Assembly: GCF_958405895.1 (NCBI RefSeq)
Contig: NZ_CATZAR010000007.1
Source: Ralstonia thomasii
GTDB taxonomy: Bacteria > Pseudomonadota > Gammaproteobacteria > Burkholderiales > Burkholderiaceae
Reading direction: 5' to 3' (one strand)
Length of the DNA stretch: 64,000 nucleotides
Of this stretch, positions 48,731 through 55,952 are shown piece by piece (the stretch's first letter is position 1; each line of letters starts with the position of its first letter). The notes below the pieces were generated by a model. It saw only the letters and a program-made list of their open reading frames with translations, was not told the DNA's origin and did no database searches. Both the position numbers and the translations under genes were made by a program.

Positions 48731-49624
48731 TTACTTGGCAGCAGCGGCCATGTAGTCGACGGCGGCTTTCACGTCGTCATCGGAGCCGGCATAGGTGCCC
48801 TTGGGCGGCATCGCGCCCTTGCCGTGCAGCGCGGAGTCATACAACTTGGCCTTGCCTTGGGCGAGGCGCGGCGCCCAGGCGGCCTTGTCGCCAAACTTCG
48901 GCGCACCGGCCACACCGGCGGCGTGGCACATCTGGCAAGTCGACTCATAAACCTTCTTGCCAACTTCCCCCGCCGAGGCTTGCGGTGCGGCGGCTGCAGC
49001 CGGCGCGACCGGTGCTGCTGCCGGTGCCGGCGCAGCAGCGGCCGGAGCCTGTGCTGCCGCCGGTGCGGATGCATCCGGCGCTGCTGCCTGAGCCGGTGCT
49101 GCGCCCGCGCCTGCCGGGGCGGCCGGTTCCTGCAGCTTCCCACCGGCGGAGTTGGCCATGTAGACGATGGCACGCTCGATTTCGTAGTCGCTCACATCAT
49201 CGGGCGACGTGCCGCCGCGTGCGGGCATGCCACCCTTGCCGGCCAGTGCCACCTTCGTCAGGCCATCGAGTCCCTGCGACAGGCGCGGACCCCAGCTTGC
49301 CGCATCGCCAAATTTCGGCGCGCCGGCCACGCCTGCAGCGTGGCAGGTCGCGCAGACTTCCTTGTAGAGCTGCTCGCCGGTCTTGAAAACGCGCGGTGCG
49401 TTCGGGTCTTTCAGTTCGAGCTGCGCAACGGGCTTGATGCGATCGTTGACGGCCTCTTCCGACATGCCGGAACCGCCTGCGCCTTCCCGGGCGCCCAGGC
49501 CAACGTAATTGGCCAGCAGGATGATGATGAGGATGGGAACGGCAAAGGCGGCGATGACCGCGATGATCAGCTGCTTGGGGGTCTTGATCAGAGGCTCGTG
49601 TTCGTCGTGTTGCGCGTCGCTCAT
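48731..49624 (-). CDS. Membrane-anchored diheme cytochrome c (c5-like)
   Basis: A 297-residue protein with a single N-terminal membrane anchor (about residues 20-42) and two cytochrome c domains. The heme motifs are CATCH (91-95) and CQMCH (230-234); each is followed by AAGVAGAPKFGD and a Trp-Pro-Arg-Leu stretch, and by a KGxMPxxG methionine-ligand motif. The two domains are therefore a duplication. They are joined by an Ala/Pro-rich flexible linker (about 166-218). Such proteins carry electrons in the periplasm between bc1-type complexes and terminal oxidases. The ATG at 49624 is chosen over a TTG two codons upstream. Confidence 0.92.
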   Translation of the reverse strand: MSDAQHDEHEPLIKTPKQLIIAVIAAFAVPILIIILLANYVGLGAREGAGGSGMSEEAVNDRIKPVAQLELKDPNAPRVFKTGEQLYKEVCATCHAAGVAGAPKFGDAASWGPRLSQGLDGLTKVALAGKGGMPARGGTSPDDVSDYEIERAIVYMANSAGGKLQEPAAPAGAGAAPAQAAAPDASAPAAAQAPAAAAPAPAAAPVAPAAAAAPQASAGEVGKKVYESTCQMCHAAGVAGAPKFGDKAAWAPRLAQGKAKLYDSALHGKGAMPPKGTYAGSDDDVKAAVDYMAAAAK

Positions 49625-49630
49625 GCTCAA

Positions 49631-50005
49631 CTCTCAGGATGGTGGAACCGCTCTTGGAGCCCTCGGAGCGCCGCCGGCAAGGTCACGAGCATCGCCGGCA
49701 GTGCGTGGGGGCCGCATTGGATCGCGATGAGGGCAGGAAGACCATGGCGATTGAATCGCCGCGTCGGCCCAGACAGACCTGTCCCCGTCTTTCTTTTGGC
49801 AAATAACGCGCGATTATATCCGCAATGCTTGGGCCTTTGACACGCGGGACAGCCCTAGGCGCCGCTTTTCGACCTGCGTCAAAAACCCAACGAAACGTTG
49901 CAGCAGCCCGCCTCGTACCGGGCCGTTCACGGGTCTGCGATGGACGCTTGCGCCCAAATGCGCTATCCTGCGGGGCTTCTCTTTCGGTGCGTTCTGTGCC
50001 GATAT
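49631..50005. other. Intergenic region between cytochrome gene and tRNA-Arg
   Basis: No gene is supported in about 375 bases. A possible tRNA promoter is TGGACG (49941-49946) with TATCCT (49964-49969) at a 17-base spacing, placing transcription start about 30 bases before the tRNA. The rest should hold the promoter for the minus-strand cytochrome gene. Confidence 0.35.
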
Positions 50006-50081
50006 GCGCCCGTAGCTCAATGGATAGAGTACTGCCCTCCGAAGGCAGGGGTTGCTGGTTCGATCCCAGCCGGGCGCGCCA
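50006..50081 (+). tRNA. tRNA-Arg (anticodon CCG)
   Basis: A 76-base cloverleaf with encoded CCA: acceptor stem GCGCCCG/CGGGCGC, D-arm with AGCTCAATGGATAGAGT, anticodon stem CTGCC/GGCAG with loop CTCCGAA giving anticodon CCG (50039-50041), and T-arm GTTCGATCC. It reads the codon CGG, common in a high-GC genome. No second copy of its 3' end and no integrase is seen, so nothing suggests an integrated element here. Confidence 0.97.
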
Positions 50082-50253
50082 AAAATCAAAGATTTACGCA
50101 ACTTGTACGGTTTTCCGACGCCAGAACCGCGCTTCTGCCGCAACGTGCAGGCCTGCCTATTCCCGAACCTTATTCAGCTTCCCAGCCTTTTTCGATTCAT
50201 CGATCGCGCTGCGGGCACGCTTAGAAAATAGTCACCTCATCAGGAGTCGAGTC

Positions 50254-51321
50254 GTGAGCCGTTACTGGAGCGATATCGTTCAGCAACTTGTGCCCTATGT
50301 CCCGGGCGAACAGCCGGCCATCGCGCGGCCCATCAAGCTGAACACCAACGAGAACCCGTACCCGCCGTCGCCGCGCGTGGTGGCCGCGATCGCTGCAGAG
50401 CTGGGAGAGACGGGCGAGAATCTGCGCCGCTATCCCGATCCGCTCTCGCGCCGCCTGCGCGAGACGGTCGCCGCGCATGTCGGCCTCAAGCCGGAACAGG
50501 TTTTTGCCGGCAACGGGTCGGACGAAGTGTTGGCGCACGTCTTCCAGGCGCTGCTCAAGCACGACAAGCCGCTGCGCTTTCCGGACATCTCGTACAGCTT
50601 CTATCCGACCTACGCGCGGCTTTACGGCGTGCAGTGCGAGGTGGTACCGCTGGCGGACGACTTCTCCATCCGCGCCGATGACTATCTTGGCGACGCAGGC
50701 GGCGTGCTGTTCCCGAATCCGAACGCGCCGACCGGCCACGCGCTGCCGCTGGCAGAGATCGAACGGATCGTCGCTGCGAACCCGTCGTCGGTCGTCGTGG
50801 TGGATGAGGCCTATGTGGATTTCGGCGCGGAGTCTGCCATTGCGCTCATCGACCGCTATCCGAATCTGCTGGTTGTGCACACGACTTCGAAGTCGCGCTC
50901 GCTGGCCGGCATGCGCGTGGGCTTCGCGTTCGGGCACGCGGCGCTCGTCGAAGCGCTCAATCGCGTGAAGGACAGCTTCAACTCGTATCCGCTGGATCGC
51001 CTCGCGCAGGCTGCCGCCCAAGCGGCTTACGAAGACGAAGCGTACTTCCGCGCCACGTGTGCGCGCGTGGTGGCAAGCCGCGCGCGGCTGACGCAATCGC
51101 TGCAATCGCTGGCGTTCGAGGTCGTGCCGTCGATGGCGAACTTCCTGTTCGCACGGCATCCGCACCACGATGCCGCAACGCTGGCAGCACGGCTGAAAGA
51201 GCGCGCCATCTTCGTGCGCCACTTCAAGCTCGCACGCATCGACCAGCATCTGCGCATCACCGTCGGCACCGACGATGAATGCGACGCATTCTTAAACGCG
51301 TTGCAGGGTCTGCTGAAGTAA
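50254..51321 (+). CDS. hisC: Histidinol-phosphate aminotransferase HisC
   Basis: A 355-residue PLP-dependent fold-type I aminotransferase that makes L-histidinol phosphate from imidazole-acetol phosphate and glutamate. It begins SRYWSDIVQQLVPYVPGEQP; other markers are IKLNTNENPYPPSP, FAGNGSDEVLA, the PNPNAPTG motif, VVVDEAYVDF and the PLP-lysine segment TTSKSRSLAGMRVG. Length is normal. The start is GTG at 50254 behind AGGAG, since the homologous N-terminus begins there; the upstream open frame runs through the tRNA and is not real. No other his gene is close, so this may be a second copy outside a main his operon. Confidence 0.92.
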   Translation: MSRYWSDIVQQLVPYVPGEQPAIARPIKLNTNENPYPPSPRVVAAIAAELGETGENLRRYPDPLSRRLRETVAAHVGLKPEQVFAGNGSDEVLAHVFQALLKHDKPLRFPDISYSFYPTYARLYGVQCEVVPLADDFSIRADDYLGDAGGVLFPNPNAPTGHALPLAEIERIVAANPSSVVVVDEAYVDFGAESAIALIDRYPNLLVVHTTSKSRSLAGMRVGFAFGHAALVEALNRVKDSFNSYPLDRLAQAAAQAAYEDEAYFRATCARVVASRARLTQSLQSLAFEVVPSMANFLFARHPHHDAATLAARLKERAIFVRHFKLARIDQHLRITVGTDDECDAFLNALQGLLK

Positions 51322-51656
51322 GTACACACACGCGTGCGGCAAATTGCCACCGGGGTCAGCCAGCCATTTGGGGGGCGGCGCCCCGCGCTGACGGCTGCAC
51401 GCCCCGATCGCACGGTGCATGTGGGTACTTGCGCGGCATGGCACGGCGCCAATCGAAGGCCACGAACATCCGCGATTGCTGCGCTCAGGTATGGGGAACA
51501 TTGACCGGACGCAGATGCCGCCGCCCGATTGCTGTGCCAGAATGCACAAGCGGGTAAACGGCGCGCCGACGCCGTCCGCTGTCCCCTATGGCGAGCCTGA
51601 GCACTGCGCGGGCGGCACGGGACGCCACACAACACACTCCCACAAAAGGAATCAGC
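51322..51656. other. Intergenic region between hisC and the HiPIP gene
   Basis: No gene is supported in 335 bases. TTGACC at 51501 could be a -35 element for the HiPIP gene, but no convincing -10 was found at the right distance. No terminator with a T-run follows hisC. Confidence 0.3.
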
Positions 51657-51968
51657 ATGTCCAATCGTCGTCAATTCCTGAAGAGCATCCCCATCGTGGC
51701 CGCCGCGGGCGCCGTCATGTCGATGTCGGACCTCGCACTGGCTGCACCGATGGTGGCGGAAACCGATCCGCAAGCCAAGGCACTGGGCTACGTGGCTGAC
51801 ACCACCAAGGCCGACAAGGCCAAGTTCCCGAAGCACACGCCGGATCAGCACTGCGGCAACTGCGCCCTGTACCAAGGCGGTACGGCTGCGCAAGGCGGTT
51901 GCCCGCTGTTCGCCGGCAAGGACGTCGCCAACAAGGGCTGGTGCAGCGCCTGGGCAAAGAAGGCCTGA
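51657..51968 (+). CDS. High-potential iron-sulfur protein (HiPIP)
   Basis: A 103-residue periplasmic electron carrier with one [4Fe-4S] cluster that cycles between 2+ and 3+. A Tat signal peptide is present (SNRRQFLKS followed by a hydrophobic stretch, cleavage after ALA at about residue 30), as expected for a protein exported with its cofactor. The four cluster ligands are C66, C69, C82 and C96, in the typical CGNCALYQG, GGCPLFAGK and GWCSAW contexts. The ATG at 51657 follows AAGGA. HiPIPs often feed respiratory oxidases; the next gene upstream is hisC, so no operon is implied. Confidence 0.93.
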   Translation: MSNRRQFLKSIPIVAAAGAVMSMSDLALAAPMVAETDPQAKALGYVADTTKADKAKFPKHTPDQHCGNCALYQGGTAAQGGCPLFAGKDVANKGWCSAWAKKA

Positions 51969-51994
51969 GCGAAGCGGTATCGCATGCAAGCAAG

Positions 51995-52021
51995 ACGGAC
52001 CCTGCGGGGTCCGTTTTTTTT
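51995..52021 (+). terminator. Intrinsic terminator after the HiPIP gene
   Basis: ACGGACCC (51995-52002) and GGGTCCGT (52007-52014) form a perfect 8-bp stem with a four-base loop, followed by eight T residues. It ends only 25 bases before the start codon of the next gene. Confidence 0.95.
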
Positions 52022-52033
52022 ATGGGCGCGCTC

Positions 52034-52039
52034 TACAAT
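52034..52039 (+). promoter_or_regulatory. Possible -10 element of the KdpE-like gene, placed for leaderless transcription
   Basis: TACAAT at 52034-52039 matches a -10 box. Transcription would begin near 52046, at or next to the ATG at 52047. The terminator T-run ends just upstream and no good -35 is visible, so activator help may be needed. Confidence 0.35.
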
Positions 52040-52046
52040 GCGTGCC

Positions 52047-52742
52047 ATGCCGTTCACATTCACACCCACCGTCCTCGTCATCGACGACGAGCCGCATATC
52101 CGACGCTTCGTCCGCGCTGCACTGGAGGAGGAAGGCTGCGAAGTCCACGAAGCCGACCGCGTCGAGCGCGGCCTGATCGAAGCGGGCACGCGTCAGCCGG
52201 ATGCGGTGATTCTCGATCTCGGCCTGCCCGATGGCGACGGCATGCAGTTGATTCGCGAGTTGCGCACCTGGACGGAAGTGCCGGTGCTCGTGCTTTCGGC
52301 CCGCGTGGATGAGCGCGACAAGATCGAAGCGCTCGATGCGGGCGCGGATGATTACCTGACCAAACCCTTCGGCGTGGGCGAACTGGTTGCGCGCCTGCGC
52401 GTGCTGTTGCGGCGACATGCCAAGCGCGGCGAAGACGGCGGCAGCGTCATCCGCTTCGGCGAGGTGGAAGTCGACCTGGCGCGCCGCCTGGTCAGCCGCA
52501 ACGGCGAGGCGGTGCATCTCACCCCGATCGAATACCGGCTGCTGGCGGTGCTGCTCGGCCGCCGCGGCACCGTGATGACGCACCGCGAGCTGCTGCGCGA
52601 AGTCTGGGGCCCGGCGCATTCCGACAGCAGCCACTACCTGCGCATCTACATGGGCCATCTGCGCCACAAGCTGGAACGCGATCCGGCGCGGCCCGAACAC
52701 CTGCTGACCGAAGTCGGCGTGGGGTACCGGTTTACGGCGTAA
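52047..52742 (+). CDS. KdpE-like OmpR-family response regulator without a partner kinase nearby
   Basis: A 231-residue OmpR/PhoB-type regulator. The receiver (residues 8-120) has the acidic pair in VIDDEPH, the phospho-acceptor D57 in ILDLGLPDGDG and the Lys of YLTKPFGVGELVARLRVLLRR; the last stretch is typical of KdpE. The C-terminal winged helix has HLTPIEYRLLAVLL, the ...RELLREVWG segment and YLRIYMGHLRHKLE, again KdpE-like. No kdpD or kdpFABC gene is next to it: upstream is a terminator and the HiPIP gene, downstream a convergent Bug gene. The ATG at 52047 gives the family start. Its leader is either extremely short or absent. Confidence 0.88.
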   Translation: MPFTFTPTVLVIDDEPHIRRFVRAALEEEGCEVHEADRVERGLIEAGTRQPDAVILDLGLPDGDGMQLIRELRTWTEVPVLVLSARVDERDKIEALDAGADDYLTKPFGVGELVARLRVLLRRHAKRGEDGGSVIRFGEVEVDLARRLVSRNGEAVHLTPIEYRLLAVLLGRRGTVMTHRELLREVWGPAHSDSSHYLRIYMGHLRHKLERDPARPEHLLTEVGVGYRFTA

Positions 52743-52748
52743 GTCGGC

Positions 52749-53747
52749 TTACTGTTCCTTGATGCCGGCGGCGCGCACGATGCGGCCGTTGCTGTCGTAT
52801 TCCGCGCGGATGGCCGCGGCAAATTGCTCGGCGGTGCCGCCGGCCGGCACCACGGCGGCCTGCGTAAGACGCTCGCGCAGATCGGGCGCAGCCAGCGCCT
52901 TGTTGATCTCTGCATTCAACCGGGCAATCACGGGGGCTGGCGTCTTGGCCGGCGCGAACACGCCAAAGGTCGACGCCATATTCGCCTTGGCGTAACCCAG
53001 CTCGGTGAAGGTCGGCACATTCGGCAGCGCATCGAGCCGGTGCGGCGCCCCCACCGCCAGCGGGCGCAGCTTGCCGCTGGTGATGTGTTGCATCAAGGTC
53101 GGACCGACGTTGGTCGACATGACTTCCACTTGGCCGCCCAGCGCATCCGTCAATTGCTGGCCACCGCCCTTGTACGGGATGAGCGTGATATCGACGTGCG
53201 CCTGCGACTTGATCTGCTCCAGCGCGAGATGCCCCACCGTACCCAGGCCCGATGTCGACCAGCGGATCGAGCCCGGTTTGGTGCGCGACTGGCTCAGCAT
53301 GTCGGCAAAGCTCTTGCCTGTGAACGACGGCGTGCCCAGCAGGATCATCGGCGCATACATGACATTGGCCACGGGCGCGATGTCTTTCTGCGGGTCATAC
53401 GGCAGCTTGCTGAAATGCGGGTTGAGCGTGAGCGGGCTGACCGATGAGAAGCCCAACGTGTAGCCATCGGGGGCCGACTTGGCCACGGCATCCATGCCGA
53501 TGCTGCCGCCGGCACCGGCGCGGTTTTCCACCACCACCGGCTGGCCCAGTTGCGCCGACAGCTTTTCACCCAGTGCACGCGCCACGTTGTCGGAAATGCC
53601 ACCAGTCGGATAGGCGACGATGATGCGGATCGGCTTGGCCGGATAGTCCTGCGCTTGCACCGGCGCAGCAGCAAGCAACGGCAGACCGGCGCACAGTAGC
53701 GCAGCAGAAGCAATCAGACGACGGCGGGCAGTACGTGCGGAAGTCAT
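52749..53747 (-). CDS. Bug/TctC-family tripartite tricarboxylate-type binding protein
   Basis: A 332-residue periplasmic binding protein of the Bug family, very abundant in Burkholderiales. The signal peptide ends PVQAQ at about residue 32. Family hallmarks are YPAKPIRIIVAYPTGGISDNVARAL, VVVENRAGAGGSIGMDAVAKS, DGYTLGF and the SGKLRPLAVGAPHRLDALPNVPTFTE segment. The ligand is a carboxylate or related small molecule that cannot be told from sequence. No TctAB permease genes are adjacent, as usual for orphan Bug proteins. It converges with the KdpE-like gene with only six bases between stops. Confidence 0.92.
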   Translation of the reverse strand: MTSARTARRRLIASAALLCAGLPLLAAAPVQAQDYPAKPIRIIVAYPTGGISDNVARALGEKLSAQLGQPVVVENRAGAGGSIGMDAVAKSAPDGYTLGFSSVSPLTLNPHFSKLPYDPQKDIAPVANVMYAPMILLGTPSFTGKSFADMLSQSRTKPGSIRWSTSGLGTVGHLALEQIKSQAHVDITLIPYKGGGQQLTDALGGQVEVMSTNVGPTLMQHITSGKLRPLAVGAPHRLDALPNVPTFTELGYAKANMASTFGVFAPAKTPAPVIARLNAEINKALAAPDLRERLTQAAVVPAGGTAEQFAAAIRAEYDSNGRIVRAAGIKEQ

Positions 53748-53841
53748 GGCGCAATGTCGGAGGAAAGAAACGGAAAGAAACATTGTAGGCCGATGCCCAG
53801 GCAAGCTCGCCCCGGCGAAATACAAAAACGGCAGGCAAAAG

Positions 53842-53865
53842 AAAAGGCGCCCGAAGGCGCCTTTT
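53842..53865. terminator. Bidirectional terminator downstream of the porin gene
   Basis: AAAAGGCGCC (53842-53851) pairs perfectly with GGCGCCTTTT (53856-53865) around CGAA. The stem ends in T-runs in both directions. It lies 27 bases beyond the stop of the minus-strand porin gene and upstream of the Bug gene on the same strand. Confidence 0.85.
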
Positions 53866-53892
53866 CCGTTCCCAATCGAGTGACAGCGTCGA

Positions 53893-55023
53893 TTAGAAGA
53901 TGTGGCGGATACCCACGCCAACGCTCGTCTGGTTCGACTTGCCAACGCCGGTTGCGTTGCCGCCACCCGACAGTTCCGGCAGAGCTGCGTCCTTGACCTT
54001 GTTGTAGTCGACCGTGCCATACACTTGCGTGCGCTTGGACAGGGCGTACTCGGCCAGCAGCACGCCGGTGTAGCGCTTGCCGTCGTTGCCGGCGGTCAGG
54101 GCAGCGTTGTTGATGCTGTCGTAGTAGAACGCGCCCGTCAGAGCCAGGGCCGGGGTGATGTTGTACGTCACGCCCAGGATGCCGACGTGGTCACGACGCT
54201 TCGTGGCGCCCGGGGTCAGGCCAGCGCCCGAGGTGGCGTTGCCGTAGATGTTCAGGCCGAAGGCGCTGCCGCCGACGCAGTTAGCCGAGCTGTTCACGCA
54301 ACCCGTGGCGTCGCTGCTGTCGATGTAGCCTGCGAACAGCTTGGCTGCAGCGATGGTGTAGTTACCACCGATACCCCAAACGGTTTGCTTGTTGCCAGCA
54401 ATATCCTTGTGCTGCTGTGCGAATGCGCCGATGTAGGCCGGGCCGAATTCATAGGCCACCGTGCCGCCAACGTACGAGTTCTGGCTTGCAGCACCCGGCA
54501 CTTCGCCAAAGCCGTAGGCCAGGCCGACCGACAGGCCGTTCCACTTGCCTTCGTACTTCAGCATGTTCGATTCACGCAGACCGGTCAGGCCGTAGTACAT
54601 CCACGAATTGCCGTCGTAGTTACCCACGCCCAGCGGGTCGAAGTTGCCGCCCGTCGTGAAGCCGAAGTTGTATTGACGGCCCAGGGTGATGGTGCCCAGG
54701 TCCTTGTTCGACAGACCCACGAACGATTGACGGTTGAACAGCGTACCCTTGCTGCTCATCGTGCCCGAGTCGGAGTTGAAGCCGCTTTCCAGCACGAACA
54801 GTGCCTTGTTGCCGCCACCCAGGTCTTCCGAGCCCTTCAGGCCCCAGCGGCTGTTCGACACAGCACCGCTTTCCATCTGGGTCACGCTGTTGCCAGCTTG
54901 GTTGGCGTTGTTGATGTAGTGAATGCTGGTATCGACAATACCGTACAGCGTCACGCTCGATTGGGCATAGGCAGAACCTGCGAACAGGGCGCCAACTGCG
55001 ACCAGAATGGCAGACTTTTTCAT
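53893..55023 (-). CDS. Gram-negative general porin
   Basis: A 376-residue outer-membrane porin of the Burkholderiales type. The signal peptide MKKSAILVAVGALFAGSAYA is followed by QSSVTLYGIVDTSIHY. SNSRWGLKGSEDLGGGNKALF and NRQSFVGLSNKDLGTITLGRQYN are the standard strands, and the protein ends in IRHIF with terminal Phe. Loops contain a TGCVNSSANCVGG disulfide-like pair. Its synonymous codon choice looks more biased to a restricted set than that of most neighbours, which would suit a highly expressed gene. A long 498-base upstream region is available for regulation, and a terminator follows. Confidence 0.93.
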   Translation of the reverse strand: MKKSAILVAVGALFAGSAYAQSSVTLYGIVDTSIHYINNANQAGNSVTQMESGAVSNSRWGLKGSEDLGGGNKALFVLESGFNSDSGTMSSKGTLFNRQSFVGLSNKDLGTITLGRQYNFGFTTGGNFDPLGVGNYDGNSWMYYGLTGLRESNMLKYEGKWNGLSVGLAYGFGEVPGAASQNSYVGGTVAYEFGPAYIGAFAQQHKDIAGNKQTVWGIGGNYTIAAAKLFAGYIDSSDATGCVNSSANCVGGSAFGLNIYGNATSGAGLTPGATKRRDHVGILGVTYNITPALALTGAFYYDSINNAALTAGNDGKRYTGVLLAEYALSKRTQVYGTVDYNKVKDAALPELSGGGNATGVGKSNQTSVGVGIRHIF

Positions 55024-55521
55024 GTGGGCTCGTAATAAAAGAGTTGTCTCAAACCGCCCGACCCCGTGTGCATGAGGTTGGGCTCCTCCGTTTCCTTAAC
55101 TTCCGTGTCGGAAGTGCCGCGCAAATTTAACAAAAGCCCATATGCGCGGCAAAGCAATTCACGGAATCGTTCTACCAAGTGTGGTAAGCGCGCATCGCTC
55201 TTAATGCGCTGCACCAAATCGGCCTATGGCAAGGCTTGCCGGCTCGGGACGCCCTGCTGTGGTGCATCAACGCCGAGCGCTGGCTTTCACCCCATCTCTT
55301 GATTAGACAAAAAGGTTGGGAGATTGCCGGTGGCGTTACGCCATTGGCGCGCTTTTCAGCGCCGTTCACGCTGACTTGCATCATTTCGGCGCCGACAACA
55401 AACCGTTCGTCGCTCCACCGTGGATGCGGCATGCCTCCTGACCTAGGCTGTAGACCGTGGCAGGACATCAAATGACCACGCCTAAAACAGCACCGAAAAT
55501 CAGTTGAAGAAGGAGTTCGCC
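55024..55521. other. Regulatory region upstream of the porin gene
   Basis: No gene is supported in 498 bases. Just beyond the porin start the sequence is AT-rich (AAATTTAACAAAAG near 55,125), suitable for a promoter. TGCACCA (55210-55216) and TGGTGCA (55260-55266) form a spaced inverted repeat with NtrC-type half-site sequence. The right end also serves the secreted repeat protein at 55522. Confidence 0.4.
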
Positions 55522-55806
55522 ATGCGACTCAAGCAAATGGGGTTGGCCGCCATGTTGGCGGTCGGGGCCCTCGCGGCGGGCAGCGCTTGGGCGCAGGCCA
55601 GCCGCGTGGAAGTGTTCGGCCAGAATGCTCGCGCCGAACGGTTTGACGTCTATAGCGACGGTGCCCGCACCGGCCGCTTCGACACGTATACAGAAGGCGC
55701 GCGCGCAGGCCGCTTCGATCCCTATTCGGAAGGCATGCGCAGCGACCCGGCCGGCCGCTCCCGCGAGGGCGGCGGCACGGTCTACGGGTATCCGGTTCCG
55801 AATTGA
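55522..55806 (+). CDS. Small secreted protein with three 12-residue repeats
   Basis: A 94-residue protein with a signal peptide (MRLKQMGLAAMLAVGALAAG, cleavage after AWAQA). The mature part holds three exact-length 12-residue repeats: ARAERFDVYSDG (36-47), ARTGRFDTYTEG (48-59) and ARAGRFDPYSEG (60-71), followed by a partial fourth (MR) and a Gly/Arg-rich tail. Each unit has the pattern ARxxRFDxYxxG. The ATG at 55522 has GGAG upstream; an in-frame TTG at 55504 is less likely. Small secreted proteins of this kind occur as hypothetical genes in Ralstonia. Function unknown; the repeats would present evenly spaced Arg, Phe and Tyr. Confidence 0.7.
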   Translation: MRLKQMGLAAMLAVGALAAGSAWAQASRVEVFGQNARAERFDVYSDGARTGRFDTYTEGARAGRFDPYSEGMRSDPAGRSREGGGTVYGYPVPN

Positions 55807-55911
55807 TGCGCTGAACGGCATTCACCGCGTTCGTCACGCAGCCGTCACGCATTGATCAGTTACGGGCCTGTCTCCAGGCATCCTCCGTTTTCCGCCTCTT
55901 GGCCCACTCTG

Positions 55912-55943
55912 GCCCCGCTGGTGATGCGCCGGCGGGGCTTTTT
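55912..55943 (+). terminator. Intrinsic terminator of the repeat-protein gene
   Basis: GCCCCGC (55912-55918) pairs with GCGGGGC (55932-55938) around a 13-base loop, followed by five T residues. It lies in the convergent gap before paoC. Confidence 0.85.
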
Positions 55944-55952
55944 CATGCGCGC

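Noticed and set aside
50006..50081. tRNA-Arg as an integration site for a mobile element
   Set aside because: No integrase gene, no second copy of the tRNA 3' end and no change in gene character on either side.
49825..50253. N-terminal extension of HisC through the tRNA gene
   Set aside because: The extended frame runs across tRNA-Arg and has no HisC-like sequence; the GTG at 50254 with AGGAG gives the normal family start.
53005..53463. Plus-strand open frame inside the Bug gene
   Set aside because: Complement of a clear Bug/TctC protein; no motif and no ribosome site.
55227..55239. TGGCAAGGCTTGC as a sigma-54 promoter upstream of the porin
   Set aside because: The GG and GC elements are two bases too close together for a -24/-12 promoter.
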